In this document: positions 26,672 to 34,613 of the stretch, in pieces
Position numbering within the stretch: position 1 is the stretch's first letter
How the letters are laid out: every line of letters begins with the position of its first letter
The notes under the pieces: model-generated
The model's input: the letters and a program-made list of their open reading frames with translations, nothing else
What the model was told of the DNA's origin: nothing
Databases searched by the model: none
Source of the DNA: Planctomycetota bacterium
Lineage (GTDB): Bacteria > Planctomycetota > Planctomycetia > Planctomycetales > Planctomycetaceae
DNA length: 64,000 bases
Reading direction: 5' to 3'
NCBI GenBank assembly: GCA_016872645.1
Contig: VGZH01000006.1
Location: 28,052 to 92,051 of the forward strand
Program-made: the position numbers and the translations under genes

Positions 26672-26724
26672 GCACGACGCACCAGCGAGCGATTTCCGAT
26701 GCACCACTCGCTGGCACGTCGTGC
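26672..26724. repeat. Palindromic element, 18-bp arms
   Basis: GCACGACGCACCAGCGAG (26672-26689) and CTCGCTGGCACGTCGTGC (26707-26724) are inverted copies with 16 of 18 matching, around a 17-bp loop. It sits in the 249-bp space between hemQ and the initiator tRNA gene, which otherwise shows no gene. Confidence 0.7.
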
Positions 26725-26764
26725 GATTTTTGCCGATCACAGCGACGAGGGCGGCCGACAAGAC

Positions 26765-27601
26765 TCACATCCGCAGCTCTTTCAACGCGTCGGCTGGCGA
26801 CAAAACATAGCTGATGTAGAACGGTCCGAACTCGGCGTACCGCGCTGAGGCGCGGTCGAAGCGCATCGAGTAGACGATCTCTTTGATGTGTTCGGGAGCA
26901 CGACCCCACAGCGTCACACCCCACTCCCAATCGTCGAAGCCGGTCGAGGCGGTGATGAGTTGTGAGACACGGCCGGCGAATTTGATTCCCGACGTCGCGT
27001 GCTCGGCCATCAAGTCGGCTCGTTCGCTGAACGGGAGCTGATACCAGTTGGCATTGGGATGCCGAATCTTGTTCATCGGATAAAAGCAGGCGACCGGGAA
27101 GGGAGGGAAGTCCGGGTAGAGCCGCTGTTGATTCATCATCGGCAACCGTTGCTCGTAGGCGGACAGCTTTGCCTGGAAGGCCGGGTCGGAGGGATCGGTC
27201 CCTTCACGCTTCAGCCGATCGGAATACTGTTCGATCGAGGGAACGTATTCCGAGATTTCAGTGATCGACACGAACGAGTAGCTCGGCGTCAGTACCGATC
27301 CGAGCCGACTGACTCGGAGGCCTTGTCGAATGCCGTTGATGACCAGCGGATCCGGGTCCATGATCATCAGACCGAGGTCAGCCTGGTGCCGCGACACAAC
27401 CGACGTTTGAATCCGTTTCGGTGCGTCCTCGCGATTGGGGTCGAACAACTGAATCAACTGCTCACGCCCTTCCGCTCGCTGGTAATCGGGAAGCTGCTGC
27501 CATTCCTTCTGATTGACGGTCAGATACAGATGCAAGCAATGCCAGCCTTCGGTCAGCTTGATGGTCGGCGGAGTGGAAGGGGCTTGAGGAGGACGTTGCA
27601 T
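26765..27601 (-). CDS. hemQ: Coproheme decarboxylase HemQ (chlorite dismutase family)
   Basis: Final enzyme of the coproporphyrin-dependent haem pathway, decarboxylating coproheme to haem b with peroxide. 278 residues. YPMNKIR at 174-180 is the HemQ signature (conserved Tyr and cation-binding loop), and His201 in AEHATSG is the likely proximal haem ligand. TGFDDWEWGVTLW, FDRASARYAEFGPFYISYV and a C-terminal LSPADALKEL complete the fold. GGAG precedes the ATG by about 9 bases. No other haem-biosynthesis gene is in the window. The gene is separated from the upstream ABC operon by a terminator. Confidence 0.93.
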   Translation of the reverse strand: MQRPPQAPSTPPTIKLTEGWHCLHLYLTVNQKEWQQLPDYQRAEGREQLIQLFDPNREDAPKRIQTSVVSRHQADLGLMIMDPDPLVINGIRQGLRVSRLGSVLTPSYSFVSITEISEYVPSIEQYSDRLKREGTDPSDPAFQAKLSAYEQRLPMMNQQRLYPDFPPFPVACFYPMNKIRHPNANWYQLPFSERADLMAEHATSGIKFAGRVSQLITASTGFDDWEWGVTLWGRAPEHIKEIVYSMRFDRASARYAEFGPFYISYVLSPADALKELRM

Positions 27602-27614
27602 GACATGGCTCCAA

Positions 27615-27653
27615 CGGAAAGCGAAAGCCGCCGCAGGGCAACCTGCGACGGCT
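27615..27653 (-). terminator. Terminator of the ABC-transporter operon
   Basis: AGCCG-C-CGCAGG (from 27626) pairs with CCTGCG-A-CGGCT (to 27653) around a short loop. On the minus strand the stem is followed by TTTCGCTTTCC. It lies about 75 bases beyond the permease stop and immediately before hemQ. Confidence 0.65.
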
Positions 27654-27728
27654 CGGTGCGGTGTTCAACAACCAGATGATAGAAAGTGCTTCGGATAGGA
27701 GCAAACTGCACTCGTATTCGTTGCGGCT

Positions 27729-28547
27729 TCAGACGTCGGATTCGGCGGACGCCGAGAACTCACTCCAGCGCAGAATCGCGACGGCGATCAGCAACAGTAC
27801 GGGTGGCAGTAAAAGCAGAATCGAAACGTGTTGCCAAGCGGGCTCGTCTCCGATCAGTGCCTGGACCCCCGACGGGCGTCCGCCAGGACCGGCAAGGGAC
27901 AGGTTGCACCATTCCACAAGGAGTGCTTGCAATCGGAACTGGACCGTCAATTTGTTGATGACCGCCGGGATGAAGCGGATGACCAGCTCGAAGATCAACG
28001 TGTAGGCCACGGCCAGGACCAGTGCGCGGCGAGGCAGCAGCGTGCCCAACATCAGGTAGATGGCTCCGTAGGCCGGACACGAAAGGCAGACCAGTCGGAC
28101 CATCGCCCACCACATTCTCCAACCGTCACCGGTGTCGGCCAGTGGAACCCCGATCGTCAATCCGATCAGCGCCGGCGGGATCACCCAGGTGACCGCCGCC
28201 AGATATTTTCCGAGCAACACCGCCGTGCCGCCATTGGGCCGCACGGTCAGATAGACCCAACTCCGCCGCTCCAGTTCCGCCGAGATCGCGGGCGTGGCCC
28301 ACAGCAACGTCCCCAGCATTGATACCAGCATCGGGATCAAGGCGTAAAACATGGCGGCCCAGAAATTCCAAATCTGTTCCGCGGGGATGGGGTTCATCGC
28401 TCTCCGAGCTTCATCGGGCATCGTGAAGCGGATCACGCCGACGATGAACACCGGGAACAGCGCGAGCACCGCCCACCACGCCATGCGCGGCAGAGTTAAC
28501 GCCCGCTTCCATTCAAACAGAAACACCGCAGCCACGTTGCCAATCAC
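27729..28547 (-). CDS. ABC transporter permease (ABC-2 type)
   Basis: 272 residues with about six transmembrane segments (MAWWAVLALFPVFIVGVIRF, FYALIPMLVSMLGTLLWA, LAAVTWVIPPALIGLTIGV, AYGAIYLMLGTLLPRRAL, VLAVAYTLIFELVIRFIP, ILLLLPPVLLLIAVAI). It overlaps the preceding ATPase gene by 4 bases and must be its partner. The substrate is unknown; ABC-2 permeases usually export. It is the last gene of a four-gene operon. Confidence 0.87.
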   Translation of the reverse strand: MIGNVAAVFLFEWKRALTLPRMAWWAVLALFPVFIVGVIRFTMPDEARRAMNPIPAEQIWNFWAAMFYALIPMLVSMLGTLLWATPAISAELERRSWVYLTVRPNGGTAVLLGKYLAAVTWVIPPALIGLTIGVPLADTGDGWRMWWAMVRLVCLSCPAYGAIYLMLGTLLPRRALVLAVAYTLIFELVIRFIPAVINKLTVQFRLQALLVEWCNLSLAGPGGRPSGVQALIGDEPAWQHVSILLLLPPVLLLIAVAILRWSEFSASAESDV

Positions 28548-29470
28548 AGCTCACCTCGATGCAGCTTCATCAGGGAATTGAACAGCTCCTGCAACGAATC
28601 GTCCGCCGAATGCATTTCGGAAACTTCCAGTCCCGATGCCTTGAGCCAGCCGGGAAGCTGCTCGAACAAACGTCCGGGCTGAGGTGTCGCCACGGTGAGA
28701 AACCCGTCCTTGATCTGTACCGAATCGGCGACATGTTCCCGAAGCAACAGCGCCGCCAAGGCATGCGGATCTGAAGTTCGGAGCGCGACCTCGTTGGGCA
28801 GTCCAACCATCATGTCGTGAACGTCCTGAGCCGTCCCCGAAGCCAGCAATCGGCCGCCACAAATCAACAAGAACGATTGCGTAAGCGATTCAATCTCGTG
28901 CAGCAAATGGCTGGCGAATAGCAGGCTCTTCCCTTGCCTAATCCAGTGACGCAAGACGGTCGTCAGCTCGTGACGGCCGACCGGATCCAGTCCATTGAAT
29001 GGCTCGTCGAGAATCAGAAAGTCCGGATCGTGCGCGATTGCCTGAGCCAACTTCGTCCGCTGTCGCATGCCGCGTGAGTAGCTTGAAATTGGCCGGTGCA
29101 TTGCCTGAGTCATCCCCACCAATCCGAGAGCTTTCTCCGCCGCTTCGCCCGCTTCGTGAGACGTCATTCCTTGGAGTTGCTGCAAATACCTCACCCAATC
29201 GAAGCCTGAAACACCGGCGTACAGCCCTTCGCTGCCCGGGCAATACCCGAGCCGGCGAAACAGTTCGGGGTTGTTGCGAGGGGGCTCGCCCAACACGAGC
29301 ACGGTCCCCAGCGTCGGCCGCAGTTGGCCGGTGATCAAGTTTAGCAACGTCGATTTCCCCGAGCCGTTCGGCCCCAGCAGTCCGTACGCACCGGGTTCCA
29401 GCGTCAGCGTGAAGTCATTCACGCCGATCACCTTGCCGTACAGTTTTGTGACGTTCCGCAGTTCGATCAT
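28544..29470 (-). CDS. ABC transporter ATP-binding protein
   Basis: 308 residues. Walker A GPNGSGKST at 33-41, signature motif SYSRGMRQ, Walker B DFLILDEPFNGLDP, and a switch His in FASHLLHE. The C-terminal extension of about 90 residues is typical of DrrA/CcmA-like exporters. It is the third gene of the operon and its stop overlaps the permease start, so the two form one transporter. Its paralogue is at 30545. Confidence 0.93.
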   Translation of the reverse strand: MIELRNVTKLYGKVIGVNDFTLTLEPGAYGLLGPNGSGKSTLLNLITGQLRPTLGTVLVLGEPPRNNPELFRRLGYCPGSEGLYAGVSGFDWVRYLQQLQGMTSHEAGEAAEKALGLVGMTQAMHRPISSYSRGMRQRTKLAQAIAHDPDFLILDEPFNGLDPVGRHELTTVLRHWIRQGKSLLFASHLLHEIESLTQSFLLICGGRLLASGTAQDVHDMMVGLPNEVALRTSDPHALAALLLREHVADSVQIKDGFLTVATPQPGRLFEQLPGWLKASGLEVSEMHSADDSLQELFNSLMKLHRGEL

Positions 29471-29492
29471 GCAAGCACCACAGGGAAATCAA

Positions 29493-30548
29493 TCAGACTC
29501 GCATCGGAGCCGAGATGCGCCGCAGCAGAATCGCCAGAGAGATCACCGTGACCGCGATCAAGATCGCTGCCGAGATCCACACTTCGCGAAAATCCGTCAA
29601 CCCAAACACCCACGACTGCACACGGCCCAGAGTGTGATACAGCGACACATGAGTCCAAGGCGATTGTTCCAGGACGAGCTCTCGGCCCATGCGACCGTTA
29701 GTCATCTGAGCATTGAACGCCTCCGCGGTTGTGGCGGCACCGAAGGTGAACCAGCCCATAATCCAGATTGCGAACCAAGCAAAGCCGGCATAACGGCTTT
29801 CCTGAGTCAGCGATGAGAAGCAAAGCGCCAGCATCGACGTCGGCAACATCAGGATTACTGAAGCCGCCATGACCCTCAGCGGCAGATCCCACGTCGCTGA
29901 GACGACGCTCAGATTCGGCGAGAGTAAGACTCCAAGGACGTACAGCGCGAGTGCCGGCAGCGTCGAGATCAGCGACAGATAGGCCCACACGCTCGCCAGC
30001 TTACCAAGCAAGTATTCGCCACGAGTCAACGGTCGCGAGAAGTACAGCAGAAACGCTCGTGACCGGAAGTCCTGCGAGATCATCGGCGGAGCAATCAGGC
30101 CGATCACCATCACCATCAGGACTCCCTGCGGATAGCGAAACAACGATTGCAACAGTGAAGCCCAGACCGTGTGTCGGCTGCTCTGCAAGTCCCCCTTGCG
30201 AATCGATTCGCCGATTTCGTTGGCCACGTGAGGCGGCAACAAGCCTCCCAGAAAGTTCATCCCCGGACGTTGCCAATCGGGATACAAGGCGGCCTGTTCC
30301 CAGACGAAGAAGCCGATGCCAAACACCACGGCTGGCAACCACGCGAAGAACAACATGCGTCGCAGCCAGCGACTCTGCCACGCTCGGCGAATGCCCACGG
30401 AAGAGATCACGGTCCATCGCGCCCAGCCCGATTCCAATCTCCCCGACCAGCCACGATAGCCCAGCCGATTCACGCCACGACCGTCCGTGTTCGCGTCGGA
30501 GTCGAGTTCTGCCATCACGACATCGTCGCCCAGCAACCCATCCATCAT
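29493..30548 (-). CDS. ABC transporter permease (ABC-2 type) with long cytoplasmic N-terminus
   Basis: 351 residues. About 70 hydrophilic residues precede the first membrane segment (RMLFFAWLPAVVFGIGFFVW). Further segments include GVLMVMVIGLIAPPMISQDF, SLISTLPALALYVLGVLL, ILMLPTSMLALCFSSL and WISAAILIAVTVISLAIL. The ATG at 30548 overlaps the ATPase stop (ATGA), and the ATPase immediately upstream is its partner. The N-terminal region includes a 14-bp exact match (plus-strand 30432-30445) to the repeat at 4931-4944. Confidence 0.87.
   Translation of the reverse strand: MMDGLLGDDVVMAELDSDANTDGRGVNRLGYRGWSGRLESGWARWTVISSVGIRRAWQSRWLRRMLFFAWLPAVVFGIGFFVWEQAALYPDWQRPGMNFLGGLLPPHVANEIGESIRKGDLQSSRHTVWASLLQSLFRYPQGVLMVMVIGLIAPPMISQDFRSRAFLLYFSRPLTRGEYLLGKLASVWAYLSLISTLPALALYVLGVLLSPNLSVVSATWDLPLRVMAASVILMLPTSMLALCFSSLTQESRYAGFAWFAIWIMGWFTFGAATTAEAFNAQMTNGRMGRELVLEQSPWTHVSLYHTLGRVQSWVFGLTDFREVWISAAILIAVTVISLAILLRRISAPMRV
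30431..30450. repeat. Possible partial copy of the CAGGTTTCCAATCTCCCCG repeat inside a permease gene
   Basis: TTCCAATCTCCCCG at 30432-30445 is identical to 4931-4944, and the following ACCAG matches GCCAG with one change. It encodes GWSGRLESG in the hydrophilic N-terminus of the permease. The match is short, so chance is not excluded. Confidence 0.35.
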
Positions 30549-31471
30549 GGCTTGCCTCCCTCGCGGACGGCGTTCAAGAAGATCTCTTCCAACGAGTTGC
30601 GTGACGCCGTCAGCGATCGCACGCCGACTCCAACTTGCTCGGCCACCTGCCACGCCTGAGTTGCCAACTCCTCCGGAGCACCACGCAGGACCAGCGTGCC
30701 GTCCGAACGTGACTCGATCGGCACGCCACTCCCACGAATGACATCAGTGAACCGCTCCGGCGATCCGAGCAATCGGACTTCCAGCGCCGGCTCCGCCGGG
30801 CGACTTAACTCCGACAGTCGTTCTGCGACCTGCACTCGGCCGCGAGCCAGAATCACGACCGAATCGCTGATTGACTGCACATCCGGCAGGATGTGCGTGC
30901 AGATCAGCACCGCCTTGCCATGATCGCGGGCCAACACCCGAATGCGGTTGAGCATGATGACCCGCTCTTCGGGATCGAGACCCGACGTCGGCTCATCGAG
31001 AATCAACACCGGCGGATCGTGAACGATTGCTTGAGCGAACCGCAGCTTCTGACGCATCCCGGTCGAGTACGTCTCAACCGTGCGATAGCGTTCCTGAGCC
31101 AGTCCGCAGAAGTCGAGAATTTCGTGCGATCGACGCAACGCCTCGATCTCTGGAATTCGCGAAAGCTGAGCCACGAACTGCACGCATTCAACGCCCGTCA
31201 TGCCATGCAGGAAGCAATCGTCTTCAGGCATGTAGCCAACGTTCGCGCGAATCTCGCGATACTGCGAGCCGAGCTCGTAGTTCAACAACCGTCCGCGCCC
31301 GCTACTGGTTTTTACCAGCCCCAGTAGCACCTTGATCAACGTTGTTTTGCCCGCTCCATTCGGTCCCAGCAATCCGGTGATGCCGGACTCGACTTGCAGC
31401 GACACACAATCCAACGCCCGAAACCGGCCGTAATCTTTAGTGATCTCAACGATGTCAATCAAAGCGGCCAT
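30545..31471 (-). CDS. ABC transporter ATP-binding protein, first gene of the operon
   Basis: 308 residues. Walker A GPNGAGKTT at 36-44, signature YSTGMRQ, Walker B PVLILDEPTSGLDP, and the switch His in CTHILPD. It is translationally coupled to the following permease (TGA within ATGA). Gene order is ATPase-permease-ATPase-permease, giving two complete but related exporters in one transcript. Upstream on the same strand are tRNA-Val and its terminator. No clear ribosome-binding site is seen before the ATG. Confidence 0.93.
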   Translation of the reverse strand: MAALIDIVEITKDYGRFRALDCVSLQVESGITGLLGPNGAGKTTLIKVLLGLVKTSSGRGRLLNYELGSQYREIRANVGYMPEDDCFLHGMTGVECVQFVAQLSRIPEIEALRRSHEILDFCGLAQERYRTVETYSTGMRQKLRFAQAIVHDPPVLILDEPTSGLDPEERVIMLNRIRVLARDHGKAVLICTHILPDVQSISDSVVILARGRVQVAERLSELSRPAEPALEVRLLGSPERFTDVIRGSGVPIESRSDGTLVLRGAPEELATQAWQVAEQVGVGVRSLTASRNSLEEIFLNAVREGGKP

Positions 31472-31494
31472 GAACGAAGCCGTCTTTTGAAAAT

Positions 31495-31519
31495 GCAGAA
31501 ACCCCGCATTCCGCGGGGT
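31495..31519 (-). terminator. Terminator downstream of tRNA-Val
   Basis: ACCCCGC (31501-31507) and GCGGGGT (31513-31519) form a perfect 7-bp stem with loop ATTCC. On the minus strand it is followed by TTCTGCATTTTC. It separates the tRNA from the ABC operon. Confidence 0.65.
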
Positions 31520-31532
31520 CTCTTCAGGTCAA

Positions 31533-31605
31533 TGGGCGATGAGGGACTCGAACCCGCGACATCCACGGTGTAAACATGGCGCTCTACCAACTGAGCTAAT
31601 CGCCC
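31533..31605 (-). tRNA. tRNA-Val (UAC)
   Basis: 73-nt cloverleaf: acceptor GGGCGAT pairs with ATCGCCC, discriminator A, anticodon TAC in the loop TTTACAC, D arm TAGCTCAGTTGGTAGAGC, T loop TTCGAGT. The CCA end is not encoded. Confidence 0.94.
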
Positions 31606-31610
31606 AAATT

Positions 31611-31649
31611 GGAGTCCCGCAGTGACACTCGGTTGGAGATCGGGACTCC
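31611..31649 (-). terminator. Hairpin between the 61-residue gene and tRNA-Val
   Basis: GGAGTCCCG (31611-31619) and CGGGACTCC (31641-31649) are perfect 9-bp inverted copies. On the minus strand the hairpin is followed by AATTT. It may terminate the small gene or mark processing before the tRNA, whose 5' end is 6 bases away. Confidence 0.5.
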
Positions 31650-31652
31650 GCT

Positions 31653-31838
31653 TTACGTTTTGACCGCGTCGGCCGCTCGTTGAAACTCGATCGCTTGGCG
31701 GCGGAGTTGGTTTGAGCGGCGGATGAACTTCCCGCGCGCCGGCTTGCTGCCGGAAATACGGCACAGATTCTCGTATTTTTTGGCCAGCGCGAGCTTCACG
31801 CGAGCCTTATTTGCCAATTCTTCAGACTTCGTTGCCAT
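31653..31838 (-). CDS. Small basic protein of 61 residues, unknown function
   Basis: The product (MATKSEELANKARVKLALAKK at the start, RGKFIRRSNQLRRQAIEFQRAADAVKT at the end) is strongly basic and helical, with no cysteines or membrane segment. GAAGGA and TGAGG precede the ATG at good spacing, supporting a real gene. The basic helical composition would suit binding to nucleic acid or ribosome, but this is a guess. It lies directly upstream of tRNA-Val on the same strand. The 270 bases from here to the next gene hold nothing recognised. Confidence 0.7.
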   Translation of the reverse strand: MATKSEELANKARVKLALAKKYENLCRISGSKPARGKFIRRSNQLRRQAIEFQRAADAVKT

Positions 31839-32108
31839 GCCTCAATATCCTTCAACCCTGCATTTTCGGTAGCGAATGTCAAAAACGGGGAGCGATAGAT
31901 ATCGCGAATCGCAGCCAGACGCCAGTCATCCCGGCCTCCAGAGCCTGAACAGCATCGCAATTCCATCCGTCCGTGACGAGAACCAGGGGCGTCGCGATGG
32001 CTTTTTGCGACCTTTCCAATCGTTGGCTGTTGTTCAATTTCGCAGGACAGTTAATGGTGGTTCTGGTCGACGGTCCCGATGATTTGGCTGGCTCGAAATG
32101 GAAAGACG

Positions 32109-34475
32109 ATGCGAGCGATTGATCGCAAGTTGATGCGGGATGTGTTCCTTATGAAGGGGCAGGTGCTGGCGATCTGCGCGGTCATGGCTTGCGGAGTGGC
32201 GACGTTCGTGATGTCGACCAGCGCGATGGTCTCGTTGCAGGGGACGATGGACGGGTTCTACTCCGACAATCGTTTCCCGCAGGTGTTCGCCAACTTGAAG
32301 CGTGCTCCGCTGACGTTGGCCGAGCGGATCGCGGAGATCCCTGGTGTCGCTCGGATTCAGACACGCGTGGTCGAGGACGTGACGCTCGATGTGCCGTCAT
32401 TCGCGGAACCGGTCGCCGGGCGGTTGGTGTCGATCCCGGAGCATCCGCAGCCGACGGATTTGTGCGCGCTGTTTCTGCGGAAGGGACGCTTTATTGAATC
32501 GCGGCGCGATGACGAGGTGCTCGCCAGCGAGGGGTTCGTGAAGGCTCACAAGCTGCAGCTCAACGATCAAATTTCGGCGGTCGTTAATGGCAAGAAGAAG
32601 AAGCTGCGGATCGTTGGTATCGCGCTGTCGCCGGAGTACGTCTATCAGATCAAGTACGGACAGCTCGTGCCGGATGACAAGCGGTTCGGCATTCTGTGGA
32701 TGAGTCGCGAGGCGCTCGAAGCGGCGTTCGACATGAAGGGGGCGTTCAACGACGTGCTTGTCGAATTGTTGCCCGGAACGGCGGAGGCGGCGGTCACGCG
32801 GCCGTTGGATCGGTTGATCGAGAAGCATGGCGGTTTCGGGTCGTACGCGCGAGCTGATCAAATCTCGCATCGGTTCCTGTCGGACGAGATCAGCAATCTC
32901 AAGCGGATGGGAATGATCGTACCGTCGATCTTTCTCGGCGTGGCGGCGTTTCTGTTGAACGTGGTGCTCAGCCGGATCATTGCGTTGCAGCGGGATCAGA
33001 TCGCGACGCTCAAGGCATTCGGGTATTCGCACTGGGCGGTCGGTCGGCACTATCTGAAGTTGGTGCTGCTGATCTGTGTGGTTGGCGGCATCGCGGGGAC
33101 GATTGCTGGAATGTTCATCGGCCGGAAGATGATGGGGATTTATGCCGAGTTCTACCGTTATCCGGAACTGCACTATCAACTGCCTCCGGAGGTCATTGCT
33201 GGAGCGTTCGGCGTCTGCTTTGGTTTTTCGATGGTCGGCACGTTGGGCGTTGTTCGCCGAGCGGTGACGTTGCCTCCGGCTGAGGCGATGCGACCGGAAG
33301 CTCCGGCGGATTTTCGGCCGACGATTTTCGAGCGGCTTGGTTTCGAGACCTGGCTGTCGCAAATCGGCCGGATTGTGATTCGGAACATCGAGCGGCGGCC
33401 GGTCAAGGCGTTGCTGTCGGTCTGCGGAATCGCGATGGCGGCGGCGATTCTGGTGCTCGGTCGGTTCTCGGCCGACTCGCTCGATTGGCTGGTGCGGATG
33501 CAGTTCGAGTACATGAATCGGCACGACATCGACGTGTCGCTGAATGAGCCGACGTCGCGCCGGGCACTCCACGAGATCCAGCAGCTTCCCGGAGTCATTC
33601 ACGCCGAACCGCGGCGCGGCGTCGGCATCAAACTCTTCAAGGACCAAGTCGAGAAGCGGACGTTTTTGCTGGGCATCGACCTGGACGCGAAGCTGAATCA
33701 TCTGATTGATGACCAAGATCAGCCGGTCGCCGTGCCTCCGGAAGGGATCGTGCTGAATCAGAAATTAGCGCAAGTGCTGGGGGTTCGCATCGGCGATACG
33801 CTTCGGCTGGAGATCATGTCAGGCAGCCGCCGCGTTCGCCCGGTGCGCGTCGCGGCGTTCAGCCAGGAGTATCTCGGCACGGTCTGCTATATGGAGATGC
33901 GAGCGCTCAATCGGTTGATCGGCGAGGGCCCAGCCGTGACGAGCATCGCGATCACCGCCGATCCGAATTCGATTGACGACCTGTATCACCGCTTGAAGGC
34001 GACGCCGCGCGTGGCCAGCGTGATGCTCAAGGGAGCATCGATCCAGGGTTTTCGAGACACCGTGATGAACAACCTGCTGACCATGCAGGCCTTCAATGTC
34101 GTCTTCGCCTGCATCATTGCGTTCGGCGTGGTCTACAATACGGCTCGGGTCGCGCTCTCCGAACGAGGCCGCGAACTGGCGAGCCTCCGCGTGCTGGGGC
34201 TGACTCGCGGGGAGATTTCGCGCATTCTGCTGGGGGAGCTCGCGCTGCTGACAGCGGCGGCGATTCCCGTGGGACTGTTTTTCGGCAATCGGTTGGCGGG
34301 GCTCGTCTGTTGGTTCATGGACACCGAGCTGTATCGCATTCCGCTGATCATCGAGCCGAGAACGTACTCGTTCGCGACGACGGTGGTGCTGATTGCCGCT
34401 ATCCTGTCGGGGCTGCTAGTCCGCAGCCGTCTAGACCATTTGGATTTGATCGCCGTGTTAAAGACTCGCGAGTGA
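32109..34475 (+). CDS. FtsX/MacB-type ABC transporter permease
   Basis: 788 residues with the duplicated FtsX-like layout. TM1 near residues 15-40 (GQVLAICAVMACGVATFVM) is followed by a large periplasmic domain and three segments (about 270-385, MIVPSIFLGVAAFLLNVVL, LVLLICVVGGIAGTIAGMF). A second unit has another periplasmic domain, then AFNVVFACIIAFGVVYNTARVALSERGRELASLRVLG and two more segments. The ERGRELASLRVLG coupling helix is typical. ATG 32109 is preferred over 32079 because GGAAAG precedes it. The downstream HlyD-type adaptor makes a MacAB-like export machine likely, but the ATPase is not adjacent. Confidence 0.88.
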   Translation: MRAIDRKLMRDVFLMKGQVLAICAVMACGVATFVMSTSAMVSLQGTMDGFYSDNRFPQVFANLKRAPLTLAERIAEIPGVARIQTRVVEDVTLDVPSFAEPVAGRLVSIPEHPQPTDLCALFLRKGRFIESRRDDEVLASEGFVKAHKLQLNDQISAVVNGKKKKLRIVGIALSPEYVYQIKYGQLVPDDKRFGILWMSREALEAAFDMKGAFNDVLVELLPGTAEAAVTRPLDRLIEKHGGFGSYARADQISHRFLSDEISNLKRMGMIVPSIFLGVAAFLLNVVLSRIIALQRDQIATLKAFGYSHWAVGRHYLKLVLLICVVGGIAGTIAGMFIGRKMMGIYAEFYRYPELHYQLPPEVIAGAFGVCFGFSMVGTLGVVRRAVTLPPAEAMRPEAPADFRPTIFERLGFETWLSQIGRIVIRNIERRPVKALLSVCGIAMAAAILVLGRFSADSLDWLVRMQFEYMNRHDIDVSLNEPTSRRALHEIQQLPGVIHAEPRRGVGIKLFKDQVEKRTFLLGIDLDAKLNHLIDDQDQPVAVPPEGIVLNQKLAQVLGVRIGDTLRLEIMSGSRRVRPVRVAAFSQEYLGTVCYMEMRALNRLIGEGPAVTSIAITADPNSIDDLYHRLKATPRVASVMLKGASIQGFRDTVMNNLLTMQAFNVVFACIIAFGVVYNTARVALSERGRELASLRVLGLTRGEISRILLGELALLTAAAIPVGLFFGNRLAGLVCWFMDTELYRIPLIIEPRTYSFATTVVLIAAILSGLLVRSRLDHLDLIAVLKTRE

Positions 34476-34613
34476 AATTGAGGTTTCAGCAATGAGAAAG
34501 ACGGAATTCCAGTTCCGAGATTTCTCGGGTGAAGTTGAGGATTGAGATGTCAGGTCGCGGGTTGTCTATTTCGAATCTTTAATTCGAGATTTGAGATTCT
34601 TGAAAGGTGTCTT

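Noticed and set aside
32397..33716. 439-codon minus-strand frame
   Set aside because: Antisense to the FtsX-type permease; Arg/His/Gln-rich composition without hydrophobic or domain content.
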